DNA from: an uncultured Collinsella sp.
GTDB lineage: Bacteria; Actinomycetota; Coriobacteriia; Coriobacteriales; Coriobacteriaceae
Reading direction: 5' to 3'
Assembly (NCBI GenBank): GCA_900541875.1
Contig: UQLF01000032.1
Span: 1 to 11,632 of the forward strand
Length of the DNA: 11,632 nt
Positions 1-7,121 of this stretch are shown in pieces. The notes beneath the pieces are model-generated. The model was not told the DNA's origin. It made no database searches and worked only from the letters and a program-made list of their open reading frames with translations. A program made the position numbers and the translations under genes. The stretch's first letter is position 1. Each line of letters opens with the position of its first letter.

Positions 1-74
1 CCCGTACCCGTTCTGGCTGGATTAATGGATGGAAACGGATGTTCTATCGGGACACACATTTTGTCCTATAAGCC
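1..74. mobile_element. End of an insertion sequence (partial, runs off the left edge)
   Basis: The stretch finishes at 51-74 in a 24-nt sequence that recurs, perfectly inverted, at 11558-11581. There it interrupts an amt gene, so the shared sequence is best read as the terminal inverted repeat of an IS whose body lies to the left. A short open frame (3-71) ends in a stop codon inside the repeat and encodes a basic, aromatic tail (…GWKRMFYRDTHFVL). It could be the transposase C-terminus, but a second frame ending at 25 (PYPFWLD) is equally possible. The repeat begins GGCTTATAGG when read inward, and its length would suit ISL3- or IS256-type elements. The family is not decided. Confidence 0.55.
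51..74. repeat. 24-nt terminal inverted repeat, left copy
   Basis: Positions 51-74 are the exact reverse complement of 11558-11581, with no mismatch over 24 nt. The match stops abruptly on both sides, as expected for IS tips. The outer tip of the element would be position 74 and host DNA would begin at 75. The 8 nt from 75 (TCTTTTAG) would be the target duplication if this family makes 8-bp duplications; the partner site lies outside the window. Confidence 0.75.
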
Positions 75-88
75 TCTTTTAGATTATC

Positions 89-117
89 TTGACAAATATG
101 AGTTATCGAAAAACAAT
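89..117 (+). promoter_or_regulatory. Candidate promoter of the ABC exporter operon
   Basis: A perfect -35 hexamer TTGACA (89-94) is followed after 17 nt by AACAAT (112-117), which matches four of six positions of the -10 consensus. It lies just outside the IS tip and about 40 nt before the first start codon of the exporter operon. Because the -35 box starts only 15 nt from the IS, the insertion may have removed upstream control sites while leaving the core promoter. Confidence 0.45.
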
Positions 118-155
118 AACAACCATGGAAAACGATAAAGGAAAGAAGGAACGAT

Positions 156-917
156 ATGAGCGGTTTTTCTATCAAGCAGAACGGGGGTCCAATGAACGCA
201 TCAGCGATAAAGCTATCAAAAGTTTCAAAACGCTACGGAAAACGGCACGTTTTGCATGACGTTTCCTTCGAGGTGCATCAGTCTGAGCTCTGTGCCCTTG
301 TCGGTGCAAACGGTGCGGGCAAAAGCACGCTTATTAAAATCGTCTTGGGCCTCTGCGAGCCATCTTCGGGGAGCGTGGAGCTCTTTGGAGGCAAATCAAA
401 AAGAGAGCTTGGCCTGATGCGGACGCGTGTCGGCTATGTGCCAGATTCCAGCGGAGCATATCAATCTCTCAGCGCGGTTGAGAATCTTCAAATCCGATGT
501 GCGGAATGGGGGCTTGATGAGAAACGTGAGGTTCCTCGCGTCTTGGGCCTAGTTGGGCTGGACGTCGATGAGAAAAGGAGCGTGAGCAGTTTTTCTCTGG
601 GAATGAAGCGGCGACTTGATATAGCTACGGCTTTGTTGGGTGACACTGATCTGCTTATTTTTGATGAGCCAGCAAACGGGTTGGACCCGCTGGGCATCGA
701 GAGTATATGGGCCCTTATCGGTCGATTGAATCGAGAACAGGGTAAGACCATGCTCATCTCTAGCCATGATTTGGATGAGTTGGCATCGGTTGCAACAAGC
801 TGCCTGTTTCTTCATGACAGCGAACTGCTGAAAAAGGAATCGATGGACGTCATAAGGGATGAGGCGTCGTCCCTAAAAGAGTATTACAGGCGCTTGATGA
901 AGGCGGTCTCGCTATGA
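156..917 (+). CDS. ABC transporter ATPase, BcrA/LanF-like (antimicrobial-peptide export or immunity type)
   Basis: Cytoplasmic ATPase of a three-gene ABC exporter, 253 aa. Visible motifs are Walker A GANGAGKST (residues 50-58), the signature stretch SFSLGMKRRL (about 145-154), Walker B LLIFDEP (166-172) and the switch histidine in SSHDLDEL (H205). The SLGM form of the signature is typical of the BcrA/NatA/LanF branch that drives bacitracin, lantibiotic or sodium efflux. The Q-loop glutamine seems replaced by Asp (GYVPDSSGAY, D97). The start at 156 follows GAAAGAAGGA at good spacing; an internal ATG at 192 also has a G-rich stretch upstream and could be used. The stop overlaps the next start by 4 nt (ATGA), implying translational coupling. 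The substrate cannot be read from the sequence, and no regulator or lantibiotic gene lies beside it. Confidence 0.9.
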   Translation: MSGFSIKQNGGPMNASAIKLSKVSKRYGKRHVLHDVSFEVHQSELCALVGANGAGKSTLIKIVLGLCEPSSGSVELFGGKSKRELGLMRTRVGYVPDSSGAYQSLSAVENLQIRCAEWGLDEKREVPRVLGLVGLDVDEKRSVSSFSLGMKRRLDIATALLGDTDLLIFDEPANGLDPLGIESIWALIGRLNREQGKTMLISSHDLDELASVATSCLFLHDSELLKKESMDVIRDEASSLKEYYRRLMKAVSL

Positions 918-1738
918 AGCGGGCGATCCATCCCGTAAAGGCAGATATGATGCGTTTGCACAGGATGTTTCCGGCGAAGTTTGGTCTTGCGCTTATGCAT
1001 GCGTTCGGCCTTCTCTTCGGCATCTTTCTAAAAAACGGAACAACGTTGCTCGCCTTTGGCAATAGCGTTTTTGGGGAGGATATTGGCTTCTGCTGGAATG
1101 TAATTGATCCTTCTGCACCCGATGAGTCCCTTGTGCGCAGTGCTTTTGCCGGCACCTCTCTGTTCGTTCCGCTCATCGTTTGCCTGGCGATTTTACAGGA
1201 GCGCGGCTATGAAGAGGGATACCGAATTTCTTCAGCAAGAGGTCTTACCCGCTTTAATGGGGTCCTAGCACATGTGTTTTCGTCTGCTTTAATAATTGGC
1301 GCAGCATATAGTGCGCTTTGCCTTCTTCTTTTTGCAATAGCCATAATACGTGGTGGGCAAAGCTGTGCGCACGACATGCTGGCTGCATTTTTGCCTGCGA
1401 TGATAATCAACGCCGTATTGGTGATATCGGTTGCGTTGGAGACGGTGACCATCTATCGGATTACAAGCAGCGCCGTATTGAGCGGGGCTGTGGCAATAAT
1501 CGGATTTGTCATGAGCTTGACGCTCTACGGAACTTACCTTCAGACGCCCATACCATCCTTGCGATGGATCTTCCTCCTTCCAGGGCCGTACCTTGGAGTC
1601 GGATGTGCCCTTGGGTATAGCGATATGGGTCAGCTGATACTTCTGGAATATGGCGTGGCAGCCAGCTGTCTATCGGTATTGATTTACGCTCTCGTGAGCT
1701 TTCGCGCTGGGGGTGTGCTCAATGGCTCGTCAGATTAA
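914..1738 (+). CDS. ABC-2 type membrane permease, first subunit of the exporter
   Basis: A 274-aa hydrophobic protein with about six membrane segments: roughly residues 18-36, 76-92, 114-136, 152-175, 188-210 and 243-265. This is the size and layout of ABC-2 permeases such as LanE/LanG or BcrB. These proteins diverge too far for a specific name from sequence alone. It starts inside the ATPase gene through the overlapping ATGA at 914-917 and ends 17 nt inside the next gene, so the three are surely one transcript. The protein is expected in the cytoplasmic membrane, forming the translocation path with the next gene product. Its base composition is A+T-richer than the DNA beyond 2650, as in the rest of this operon. 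Confidence 0.85.
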   Translation: MKRAIHPVKADMMRLHRMFPAKFGLALMHAFGLLFGIFLKNGTTLLAFGNSVFGEDIGFCWNVIDPSAPDESLVRSAFAGTSLFVPLIVCLAILQERGYEEGYRISSARGLTRFNGVLAHVFSSALIIGAAYSALCLLLFAIAIIRGGQSCAHDMLAAFLPAMIINAVLVISVALETVTIYRITSSAVLSGAVAIIGFVMSLTLYGTYLQTPIPSLRWIFLLPGPYLGVGCALGYSDMGQLILLEYGVAASCLSVLIYALVSFRAGGVLNGSSD

Positions 1739-2540
1739 AAGACTTCTCCAGTCAGAATTGAAGCATGTGAGCAAATGGGTGTACGCCTTAATCTTGGTAA
1801 TTTATGCGTGCATGGTGGCATTGCAGCTTAATTCTTTCCCGATGTGGTTCTGTAGCCTCCGTGAGAACAGTTTCTTGGGCTTTTTCCCAGACCCGACGCT
1901 TCGGCTATCGGCAGAGGATGTCCTTCTATTTGGTAATGCAGAGGTCTTTCGCGGTCTGCTGTTCAACGTAGCCCCGTTGGCTCATGCATTGTTCTTTCCG
2001 TTCATCGCGGCTTGCATTGTGCCGCGCTTTGTCAGTTCGGGCTTTATTGAGGAACCGTGGGGGTTGTCGGCGGCTCGGGGAGGGAAGCGGGTGTGCGCTA
2101 CTGTTGCGCGGGCGATACTGTCATCCCTCGCCCTTTTGGTCGCGTTTATCCTGTCGAGTGTCGTTTTGTACTGTCTTAACTGCGCAATCGTTCTGGATGC
2201 TCAGCAGTATTTCAACCTGCATGTATTTTGCTATCGACTTGTTCTTGCTGCCGCTGCCTGCCTTGCATACGTGGTCTCTTGCGTGATCGCTGTTTCCTAT
2301 TTTGGGTCCGGCTTCGGTCCGATTGGCATGCTGTTGCTTGTCAACGTTGTAGCGATCTACATACAGATCGGGGCCAATTCCATGCTTCCGCTTCCAGCCT
2401 CGATGCTCATGTGGATTTGTGGCGTGACCCCGTTGGGGAATAGTCAATGCATTTCGATTCTAATTGACTGCCTAATAAACGTAGCAAGCGTTTTTGCCAT
2501 TTGCTTTACCGTCGACCGATTGCGGTCGAGATTTCTTTGA
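1722..2540 (+). CDS. ABC-2 type membrane permease, second subunit of the exporter
   Basis: A 272-aa membrane protein, again with about six hydrophobic segments; examples are VYALILVIYACMVALQL near the N-terminus, FNVAPLAHALFFPFIAACIV, ILSSLALLVAFILSSVVLY, and the C-terminal ISILIDCLINVASVFAICF. The start at ATG 1722 is chosen because GGGGGTG lies at a normal distance upstream and the protein then opens with the usual short basic stretch (MARQIKRLLQ). A GTG at 1713 would add three residues. It overlaps the previous gene by 17 nt. Two different permeases with one ATPase is the LanFEG/BcrAB-like architecture. The export substrate is unknown. Transcription probably ends at the hairpin beginning at 2581. 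Confidence 0.85.
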   Translation: MARQIKRLLQSELKHVSKWVYALILVIYACMVALQLNSFPMWFCSLRENSFLGFFPDPTLRLSAEDVLLFGNAEVFRGLLFNVAPLAHALFFPFIAACIVPRFVSSGFIEEPWGLSAARGGKRVCATVARAILSSLALLVAFILSSVVLYCLNCAIVLDAQQYFNLHVFCYRLVLAAAACLAYVVSCVIAVSYFGSGFGPIGMLLLVNVVAIYIQIGANSMLPLPASMLMWICGVTPLGNSQCISILIDCLINVASVFAICFTVDRLRSRFL

Positions 2541-2580
2541 TTGTTTGTGAGGGATAATCATACCGAGCATACCAAATACA

Positions 2581-2614
2581 GGGGGGCGGGCACCGTGGCT
2601 GGTGTCCGCCCCCC
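2581..2614. terminator. GC-rich hairpin between convergent operons
   Basis: The arms GGGGGGCGGGCACC (2581-2594) and GGTGTCCGCCCCCC (2601-2614) pair over 14 positions with a single G-U wobble around a 6-nt loop. There is no clean T-tract on the + side; on the - side the stem is followed by a modestly T-rich stretch. It sits between the converging exporter operon and amino acid uptake operon, so it probably ends transcription from one or both directions. Confidence 0.7.
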
Positions 2615-2652
2615 CGCTGGCTTAGGAGGCTTTAACTTGTGTGGCTTGCGAG

Positions 2653-3504
2653 CTAGCGTGCCTGCTTAACCTTTGCTGCTGCTTCGACAAACGACTTCCA
2701 CAGGTTAAAGTCGGTCTCGAGCGTCTTCCACGTGTACTCAGGGTGCCATTGCACGCCTAGACAGAATGGCTGGCCTTCGACCTCGATGCACTCGGGAACG
2801 CCGTCGGTCGCCTTGGCGACCAAGCGCGTGCTTTTACCCAGGCGATCGACGCAGCAGTGGTGTGCGGAGTTGGTCTGGATTAGCCTGTGCCCGCCAACCG
2901 CGCGTTCCAGCAGCGAGCCCGGCACGACCTCGACGGGGTGCACGGGATCGTTGAGCACGTGGGTGTGACGCCACTGCGTGCGACCCTCGCGCTCACCCAG
3001 ACTCGGCACGTCCATGCACAGGGTGCCGCCGGTGGCGACGTTGAGCAGCTGCGTGCCGCGGCAGGTGGTAAAGAGTGGCTTTTTGGCGCGGAGCACCTCG
3101 TTAACCAGCTTAAACTCAAAACGGTCGCGAATCTCGCAGCACAGTGTGGGGTCGTAGGGGCGATCATCGCCCCAACGTTTGGGATTGACATCGGGGCCGC
3201 CGGGAATGGCGATGCCGTCGGCGATATCGACGTAATGACGGATAACCTCAATGTCCTCGGTGATGGACATCTGCAGCGGCAGGCCGCCGGCGGCAAGGAT
3301 GGCATCGACAAAGACGCTGGCGATCTCCTCGTTGGGGGAGAGCGTCTCGCTTAAAAACGGCTTTGCCTCTTCCCAGCGCGGCGCGACGAGGATGAGCGGA
3401 CGGTCGGCGGGGGCGACGTCGACGTGCGGGGTGTATGACGATGAAGTACGAGTTCCGATCATAGGTGTAACTTTCGAGTTTGGATGGTCATGGCGAGCGA
3501 ACAT
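2653..3504 (-). CDS. PuuD-like gamma-glutamyl-gamma-aminobutyrate hydrolase family protein (class I amidotransferase fold)
   Basis: A 283-aa cytoplasmic hydrolase of the peptidase C26/PuuD family, which cleaves gamma-glutamyl amide bonds such as gamma-glutamyl-GABA. The nucleophile elbow is FTTCRGTQLLNVATGG (Cys148), and the His and Glu of the triad are in GVQWHPE (H254, E256). The PGGPDVNP segment (101-108) and NSAHHCC (212-218) also fit the family. The usual family N-terminus (RPLILVAPR) begins only at residue 35. The start at 3504, 10 nt after the ATPase stop, has no clear ribosome binding site; ATG at 3462, giving a protein 14 aa shorter, is an alternative. It is the last gene of the uptake operon, which suggests it processes the imported compound or a product of it. 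The exact substrate is not visible. Confidence 0.85.
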   Translation of the reverse strand: MFARHDHPNSKVTPMIGTRTSSSYTPHVDVAPADRPLILVAPRWEEAKPFLSETLSPNEEIASVFVDAILAAGGLPLQMSITEDIEVIRHYVDIADGIAIPGGPDVNPKRWGDDRPYDPTLCCEIRDRFEFKLVNEVLRAKKPLFTTCRGTQLLNVATGGTLCMDVPSLGEREGRTQWRHTHVLNDPVHPVEVVPGSLLERAVGGHRLIQTNSAHHCCVDRLGKSTRLVAKATDGVPECIEVEGQPFCLGVQWHPEYTWKTLETDFNLWKSFVEAAAKVKQAR

Positions 3505-3514
3505 GGCAATTGGG

Positions 3515-4279
3515 TTAGTGGCCCTTGATGGAGTTGAGGAAGTCCTGGGCGCGCTTGGTCTGGGGGTGGTCGAAGAACTCGTCGGGCGTGCCGGTTTCCA
3601 CGATCTGGCCGTCGGCCATAAACACGACGCGGTCGGCCACGCGGCGGGCGAAGTTCATCTCGTGCGTGATGACGATCATCGTCATGCCCTGCTGGGCTAG
3701 ACGGACCATGACCTCGAGCACCTCGTTGATCATCTCGGGGTCAAGGGCGCTCGTGGGCTCGTCAAAAAGCATGGCCTTGGGTTGCATGGCAAGCGAGCGG
3801 GCGATGGCTACGCGCTGCTGTTGGCCGCCCGAAAGCTGTGCGGGCACCTTATCGGCCTGCTCGGCAACGCCCACGCGGCCCAGCAGGTCCATAGCGCGCT
3901 CACGAGCTTCCTCCTTGGACACGCCCAGCACGTCGACTGGTCCCAGCATGACGTTCTGCAGTACCGTCATATGTGCAAACAGGTTGAACTGCTGAAACAC
4001 CATGCCCAGTTCGGCGCGCATGCGGGCAAGGTCCTTGCCTTCCTGCGGCAGGGGCTCGCCCTCGATGAGGATCTCGCCCGAGTCGATAGTTTCCAGGCGG
4101 TTGATGGTGCGGCACATGGTCGACTTGCCCGAGCCCGAGGGACCGATCACAACGACGACCTCGCCGCGGTCGACCGAGAGATTGATGTCGTTGAGGACGT
4201 GCAGATCGCCATAGTGCTTATCGACGTGTCTGAGCTCGATCAGCGGCTGATTGCCGGTGGAAGAGGTGCTCTGTGCCAT
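3515..4279 (-). CDS. Polar amino acid ABC transporter ATPase, GlnQ/HisP-like
   Basis: A 254-aa ATPase that powers amino acid import. All nucleotide-binding motifs are intact: Walker A GPSGSGKST (46-54), Q-loop FQQFN (around 95-99), signature LSGGQQQRV (149-157), Walker B AMLFDEP (169-175) and switch histidine in ITHEM (H206). The FQQFNLFAHMTVLQNVMLGP stretch is typical of the PAAT (polar amino acid transport) branch. AAGGAG lies 8 nt upstream of the start. It follows the second permease after 36 nt and precedes the PuuD-like gene by 10 nt. The substrate is not determined by this subunit; glutamine, glutamate or a related compound is likely given the last gene of the operon. Confidence 0.95.
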   Translation of the reverse strand: MAQSTSSTGNQPLIELRHVDKHYGDLHVLNDINLSVDRGEVVVVIGPSGSGKSTMCRTINRLETIDSGEILIEGEPLPQEGKDLARMRAELGMVFQQFNLFAHMTVLQNVMLGPVDVLGVSKEEARERAMDLLGRVGVAEQADKVPAQLSGGQQQRVAIARSLAMQPKAMLFDEPTSALDPEMINEVLEVMVRLAQQGMTMIVITHEMNFARRVADRVVFMADGQIVETGTPDEFFDHPQTKRAQDFLNSIKGH

Positions 4280-4315
4280 GGTGCTCGGCTCCTTATGACT
4301 CGAAATGGTAAAGCG

Positions 4316-5149
4316 TTAGCGGATGATGGTCGCGCCGGTCTTGTGCGAAACATAGACAGCGGCCTTGTTGATCGCGACGTTGATGAGGATGTAGATGACC
4401 GCGATAACCAGGTAGACCGACACGAGGGCGTCGTAGTTGGTAATGAGCACGCGGGCATTTTGCATGAGGTCGGGGTAGCTCACCACATAGGCGACGGTGG
4501 TGTCTTTGACTACGACCACGAGCTGCGAAATCAACGACGGAATGATAAACCGAATAGCCTGCGGCAACACGATTTTAAAGGTGATTTTAGCCTTGGAGAG
4601 ACCGAGCGCCTGGGCGGCCTCGACCTGGCCGCGCGGCACGGCATTGACGCCGGCACGGAAGATCTCGGCCAGCACGCCGGCGGCAGCGAGCGCGACGGGA
4701 AGCGTGAGCATCCAAAACGACGGCAGCGAGATCTTGTACTGGGGCAGCACCAAAAAGAAGAAGTAGATGAACAGCAGGCTCGGCACACCGCGGAAGAAAT
4801 CGGTGAGCACGCGGCAGACCAGCTGCAGCGGCTTGATGCCGCTGGTGCGGCCGAGCATAAGGGCTAAGCCCAGTACCAGCGCAATGACGCCGGCGGTGAG
4901 TGCGACTTTAACGGTGCCCTCAAAGCCGGCAAGCAGGAACTTCCAGGTGGTGAGGTGCGTAAAGAAATACCAATAGTGGACCGAAAGCTGGCCGGTCACA
5001 TAAAAGCGCTGCAGTACCAGGACGGCGAGCGCGGCGACGGCAACAAGCGAGATAGCGGTGCCGATGCGAATCTTGGCGCGCATCTTGGGGCCGGGAGCCT
5101 CGTAGAGCGCATCGCGCATGGTGAGTGCAGGGGAGGAATGCTTGCTCAT
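4316..5149 (-). CDS. Amino acid ABC transporter permease (HisM/GlnP family), second permease
   Basis: A 277-aa cytoplasmic-membrane permease. A hydrophilic N-terminus of about 28 residues is followed by a membrane segment (about 30-47), then the typical PAAT permease core. The cytoplasmic EAA loop that docks the ATPase is clear at about 164-204 (EIFRAGVNAVPRGQVEAAQALG, continuing to LPQAIRFIIPS). The segment FFRGVPSLLFIYFFFLVLP (118-136) is also characteristic. Its start codon overlaps the stop of the upstream permease gene (ATGA, 5146-5149). It probably pairs with the 219-aa permease as a heterodimer. The N-terminal extension makes it longer than most permeases of this family. Confidence 0.93.
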   Translation of the reverse strand: MSKHSSPALTMRDALYEAPGPKMRAKIRIGTAISLVAVAALAVLVLQRFYVTGQLSVHYWYFFTHLTTWKFLLAGFEGTVKVALTAGVIALVLGLALMLGRTSGIKPLQLVCRVLTDFFRGVPSLLFIYFFFLVLPQYKISLPSFWMLTLPVALAAAGVLAEIFRAGVNAVPRGQVEAAQALGLSKAKITFKIVLPQAIRFIIPSLISQLVVVVKDTTVAYVVSYPDLMQNARVLITNYDALVSVYLVIAVIYILINVAINKAAVYVSHKTGATIIR

Positions 5150-5805
5150 CGGAGGATCCTCACCTTCTTATCGATGTAGTTGCCAATGTGGCTCACCACA
5201 AAGGCCGTGCCCAGGTAGCCGAGTGCCGAGATAAAGAACGCGACGACGCCGCCGAGCGAGCGCGTGTTGATGTAGCTCACCACGCCGGTGAGCTCCTGCG
5301 GTTTAAGCGGCACCTGGCTACCGAGCGCGGTGGTGAGCATGACGGCGATAAAGAGGTTGGTCATGGGCAGCACGCTTGAGCGCAGTGCCTGTGGAATCAC
5401 GATCTTGGCGAGGATACGGCTGAAGCTCATGCCGAGCGAACGGGCGGCTTCCACCTGGCCGACGCCGACGGTGTTGATGCCGCTCATAAAGTTCTCGGAA
5501 CCAAAGGCCGAGCCCAAAAGGACCGTGGCGACGATAACGCAGGTGCGGTAGGGCAGGACGACCTTGAGCGGCGGAAGCGCATAGACGACGATGATAAGCA
5601 GCGCGATGCCGGGGATGTTACGGAAGACCTGGACATACAGGTCGCCAAAGACGCGCAGCGGCTTGAGCGGCGACACGCGCATCACGGTGACGGCGACAGC
5701 CAGCACCATGGCGATGGCAAACGACTCAAGCGTCATGCCCCAGGTTGCTAGCAGCGCGTCGATATAGTTCTGGCCATAGAGCGACCAGAGCTCGGAGAGA
5801 CTCAT
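5146..5805 (-). CDS. Amino acid ABC transporter permease (HisM/GlnP family), first permease
   Basis: A 219-aa membrane permease, the standard PAAT size. It has hydrophobic segments at about residues 18-41, 65-80, 86-103 and 185-205, and an EAA loop at about 108-146 (GINTVGVGQVEAARSLG then KIVIPQALR). VFRNIPGIALLIIVVYALP (60-78) is the usual permease motif. A strong GGGAGG ribosome binding site lies 5 nt before the start at 5805. It is the first gene after the hairpin that separates it from the binding-protein gene, and it is coupled to the next permease by a 4-nt overlap. Confidence 0.93.
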   Translation of the reverse strand: MSLSELWSLYGQNYIDALLATWGMTLESFAIAMVLAVAVTVMRVSPLKPLRVFGDLYVQVFRNIPGIALLIIVVYALPPLKVVLPYRTCVIVATVLLGSAFGSENFMSGINTVGVGQVEAARSLGMSFSRILAKIVIPQALRSSVLPMTNLFIAVMLTTALGSQVPLKPQELTGVVSYINTRSLGGVVAFFISALGYLGTAFVVSHIGNYIDKKVRILR

Positions 5806-5829
5806 GCGGACCTCCCGCCGATAAGGAAA

Positions 5830-5855
5830 GGGGCTCCCGTGTGTACGGAAGCCCC
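5830..5855 (-). terminator. Intergenic hairpin between binding-protein and permease genes (attenuator-type)
   Basis: On the - strand, GGGGCTTCCGT (5855-5845) pairs with ACGGGAGCCCC (5840-5830) around a 4-nt loop, with one G-U wobble. It is followed by the short T-rich run TTTCCTTAT. It lies after the binding-protein stop and only 24 nt before the first permease start. Partial termination or 3'-end stabilisation here would give more binding protein than membrane subunits, a common arrangement in uptake operons. The role is inferred from position. Confidence 0.65.
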
Positions 5856-5944
5856 GACAACTCAGTGAGGAAACAGTTTAGCGCAATAAAGCGAATCGTG
5901 CGTTTCCGTATGGTTTCGCAGCGGCTGATGCCCAGCTTGCGAGC

Positions 5945-6940
5945 TTAGGCGCCGACCTCAGGGAGCTCGGGAACATTGGTGTCGCCCGTACGGTCACCAA
6001 TGCAGATCTGCCACAGCTCGGTCCAGGTGCCATCGTCCTCGATCTTCTTAAGGAAGTCGTTAACGAAGGCGACGCCGTCGGAATCGAGCGGCAGGCCGAT
6101 GCCGTAGGGCTCCTTGCTGCCGAAGGGCTTGCCGGCGATCTTGTACTTACCGGGCTCGCGGACCAGGGCGCTTTGCTGCATGTTGTTGTCGATGACATAG
6201 GCGTCAACGCGACCCTGCTGGAGTGCCTGGCGGGCCTCCTCGTCGGTCTTGAACTCCTGCTGGCTGGCCTTGGGGGCGAACTCCTCCAGGATGGCGGGGC
6301 CGTTGGAGCCGGACTGGACAGCGACGTTCTTATCGGCCAGGTCGTCGACGCTCTTGATGTCGTCGTTATCGGCGAGCACCAGGATGGCCTGCTGGGTGTA
6401 GTAGTAGGGGCCGGCAAAGGAGACGAGCTTCTTGCGCTCGTCGGTGATGGTGTAGGTGGCAAAGACGGCGTCGACCTGGCCGTTCTGCAGGACGGACTCG
6501 CGCGTGTCCGAGGTCACCTGGGTGATCTCGACCTTGTTCTTGCCCAGAATGTAGTTGGACAGGAGCTGTGCGATACCGGCGTCGAAGCCGCGGGTCTGAC
6601 CGTCTTTCTCGTTGAGGAGGGAGAAGAGCGTAGAGGTCTGAACGCCACCGATCTTAAAGACGCCGGCGTCCTTGACGGCCGTGGCCCAGGTGCTGGCGGC
6701 GATGGCGTCGTCATCGGCCTTGGGGCCGTTATTGACGAGCTTGTCGAATGCCTTAGCGTCGAGCGTGGTGGAAGCCTCGGTATCCTCGGGGCTCTTGGAG
6801 GAACCGGCGGCGGAACCCTTGTCGGCCTCGGCGCTGGTGTCGGAGCAGCCGGCAAGACCAAGGCCGGCGACGGTTGCGAAGGTGGCGGCGACGAAGCCGC
6901 GGCGGTCGAGAACGACCTGCTGGGAGAGGTTCTTGCTCAT
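5945..6940 (-). CDS. Amino acid ABC transporter substrate-binding lipoprotein (SBP_bac_3 type, Tat-like signal)
   Basis: A 331-aa extracytoplasmic binding protein. The N-terminus has a twin-arginine motif DRRGF (residues 12-16), a hydrophobic stretch and a lipobox LAGC with the lipidated Cys at 32, so it is probably Tat-exported and anchored to the outer face of the membrane. A Ser/Thr/Glu/Ala-rich tether follows (about 33-70). The type 3 solute-binding domain starts near residue 95 (FKIGGVQTS) and includes GFDAGIAQLL, VDAVFATYTITDERKKLVSF, DLADKNVAVQSGSNG and GRVDAYVIDN. Ligand specificity is not assignable. GAAAGGTG lies 8 nt upstream of the start, and a good promoter is at 6984-7013. It is first in the operon and is followed by a hairpin. 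Confidence 0.93.
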   Translation of the reverse strand: MSKNLSQQVVLDRRGFVAATFATVAGLGLAGCSDTSAEADKGSAAGSSKSPEDTEASTTLDAKAFDKLVNNGPKADDDAIAASTWATAVKDAGVFKIGGVQTSTLFSLLNEKDGQTRGFDAGIAQLLSNYILGKNKVEITQVTSDTRESVLQNGQVDAVFATYTITDERKKLVSFAGPYYYTQQAILVLADNDDIKSVDDLADKNVAVQSGSNGPAILEEFAPKASQQEFKTDEEARQALQQGRVDAYVIDNNMQQSALVREPGKYKIAGKPFGSKEPYGIGLPLDSDGVAFVNDFLKKIEDDGTWTELWQICIGDRTGDTNVPELPEVGA

Positions 6941-6983
6941 GGTAGAACACCTTTCTCAATAAAATCCCTAGCGGTTGAGTAGA

Positions 6984-7013
6984 GTTATACCCTATCGCGC
7001 TCAAATGGGTCAA
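6984..7013 (-). promoter_or_regulatory. Promoter of the amino acid uptake operon
   Basis: Reading the - strand, TTGACC (7013-7008) is followed after 18 nt by TATAAC (6989-6984), a near-consensus sigma-70-type pair. It is the only strong pair in the gap before the binding-protein gene, leaving an untranslated leader of about 35 nt. Confidence 0.7.
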
Positions 7014-7059
7014 CACGAAATAACTCAGAAACATACTTACCTTATGGGTTATTCTACCT

Positions 7060-7087
7060 ACCAAAAAGGGACAGGCACCTTTGTGGT
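7060..7087. repeat. Short palindrome with a GGGACAGGCACC core
   Basis: The arms ACCAAAAAGG (7060-7069) and CCTTTGTGGT (7078-7087) pair with one mismatch around an 8-nt loop, GACAGGCA. From memory, GGGACAGGCACC palindromes recur between genes in many bacteria as REP-like elements, some linked to IS200-type (REP-associated) transposases. No transposase is present here, so it would be a non-autonomous copy. It could instead be a weak hairpin upstream of the uptake operon. Confidence 0.5.
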
Positions 7088-7121
7088 GGTTCTTGCAGTT
7101 GTGGGGGCTGTCTCGCTACTT

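Noticed and set aside
1..138. Open frame from the left edge through the IS tip to 138
   Set aside because: It crosses the sharp end of the terminal repeat into the promoter region, so it cannot be one conserved gene; it is open by chance.
3782..4867. 361-aa open frame on the + strand
   Set aside because: It lies antisense to the ATPase and permease genes, which have full family motifs. Its His/Asp/Gly-rich translation is typical of a shadow frame in high-GC DNA.
6173..6982. 269-aa open frame on the + strand
   Set aside because: Antisense to the binding-protein gene and crosses its promoter. Gly/Val/Leu-rich low-complexity translation.
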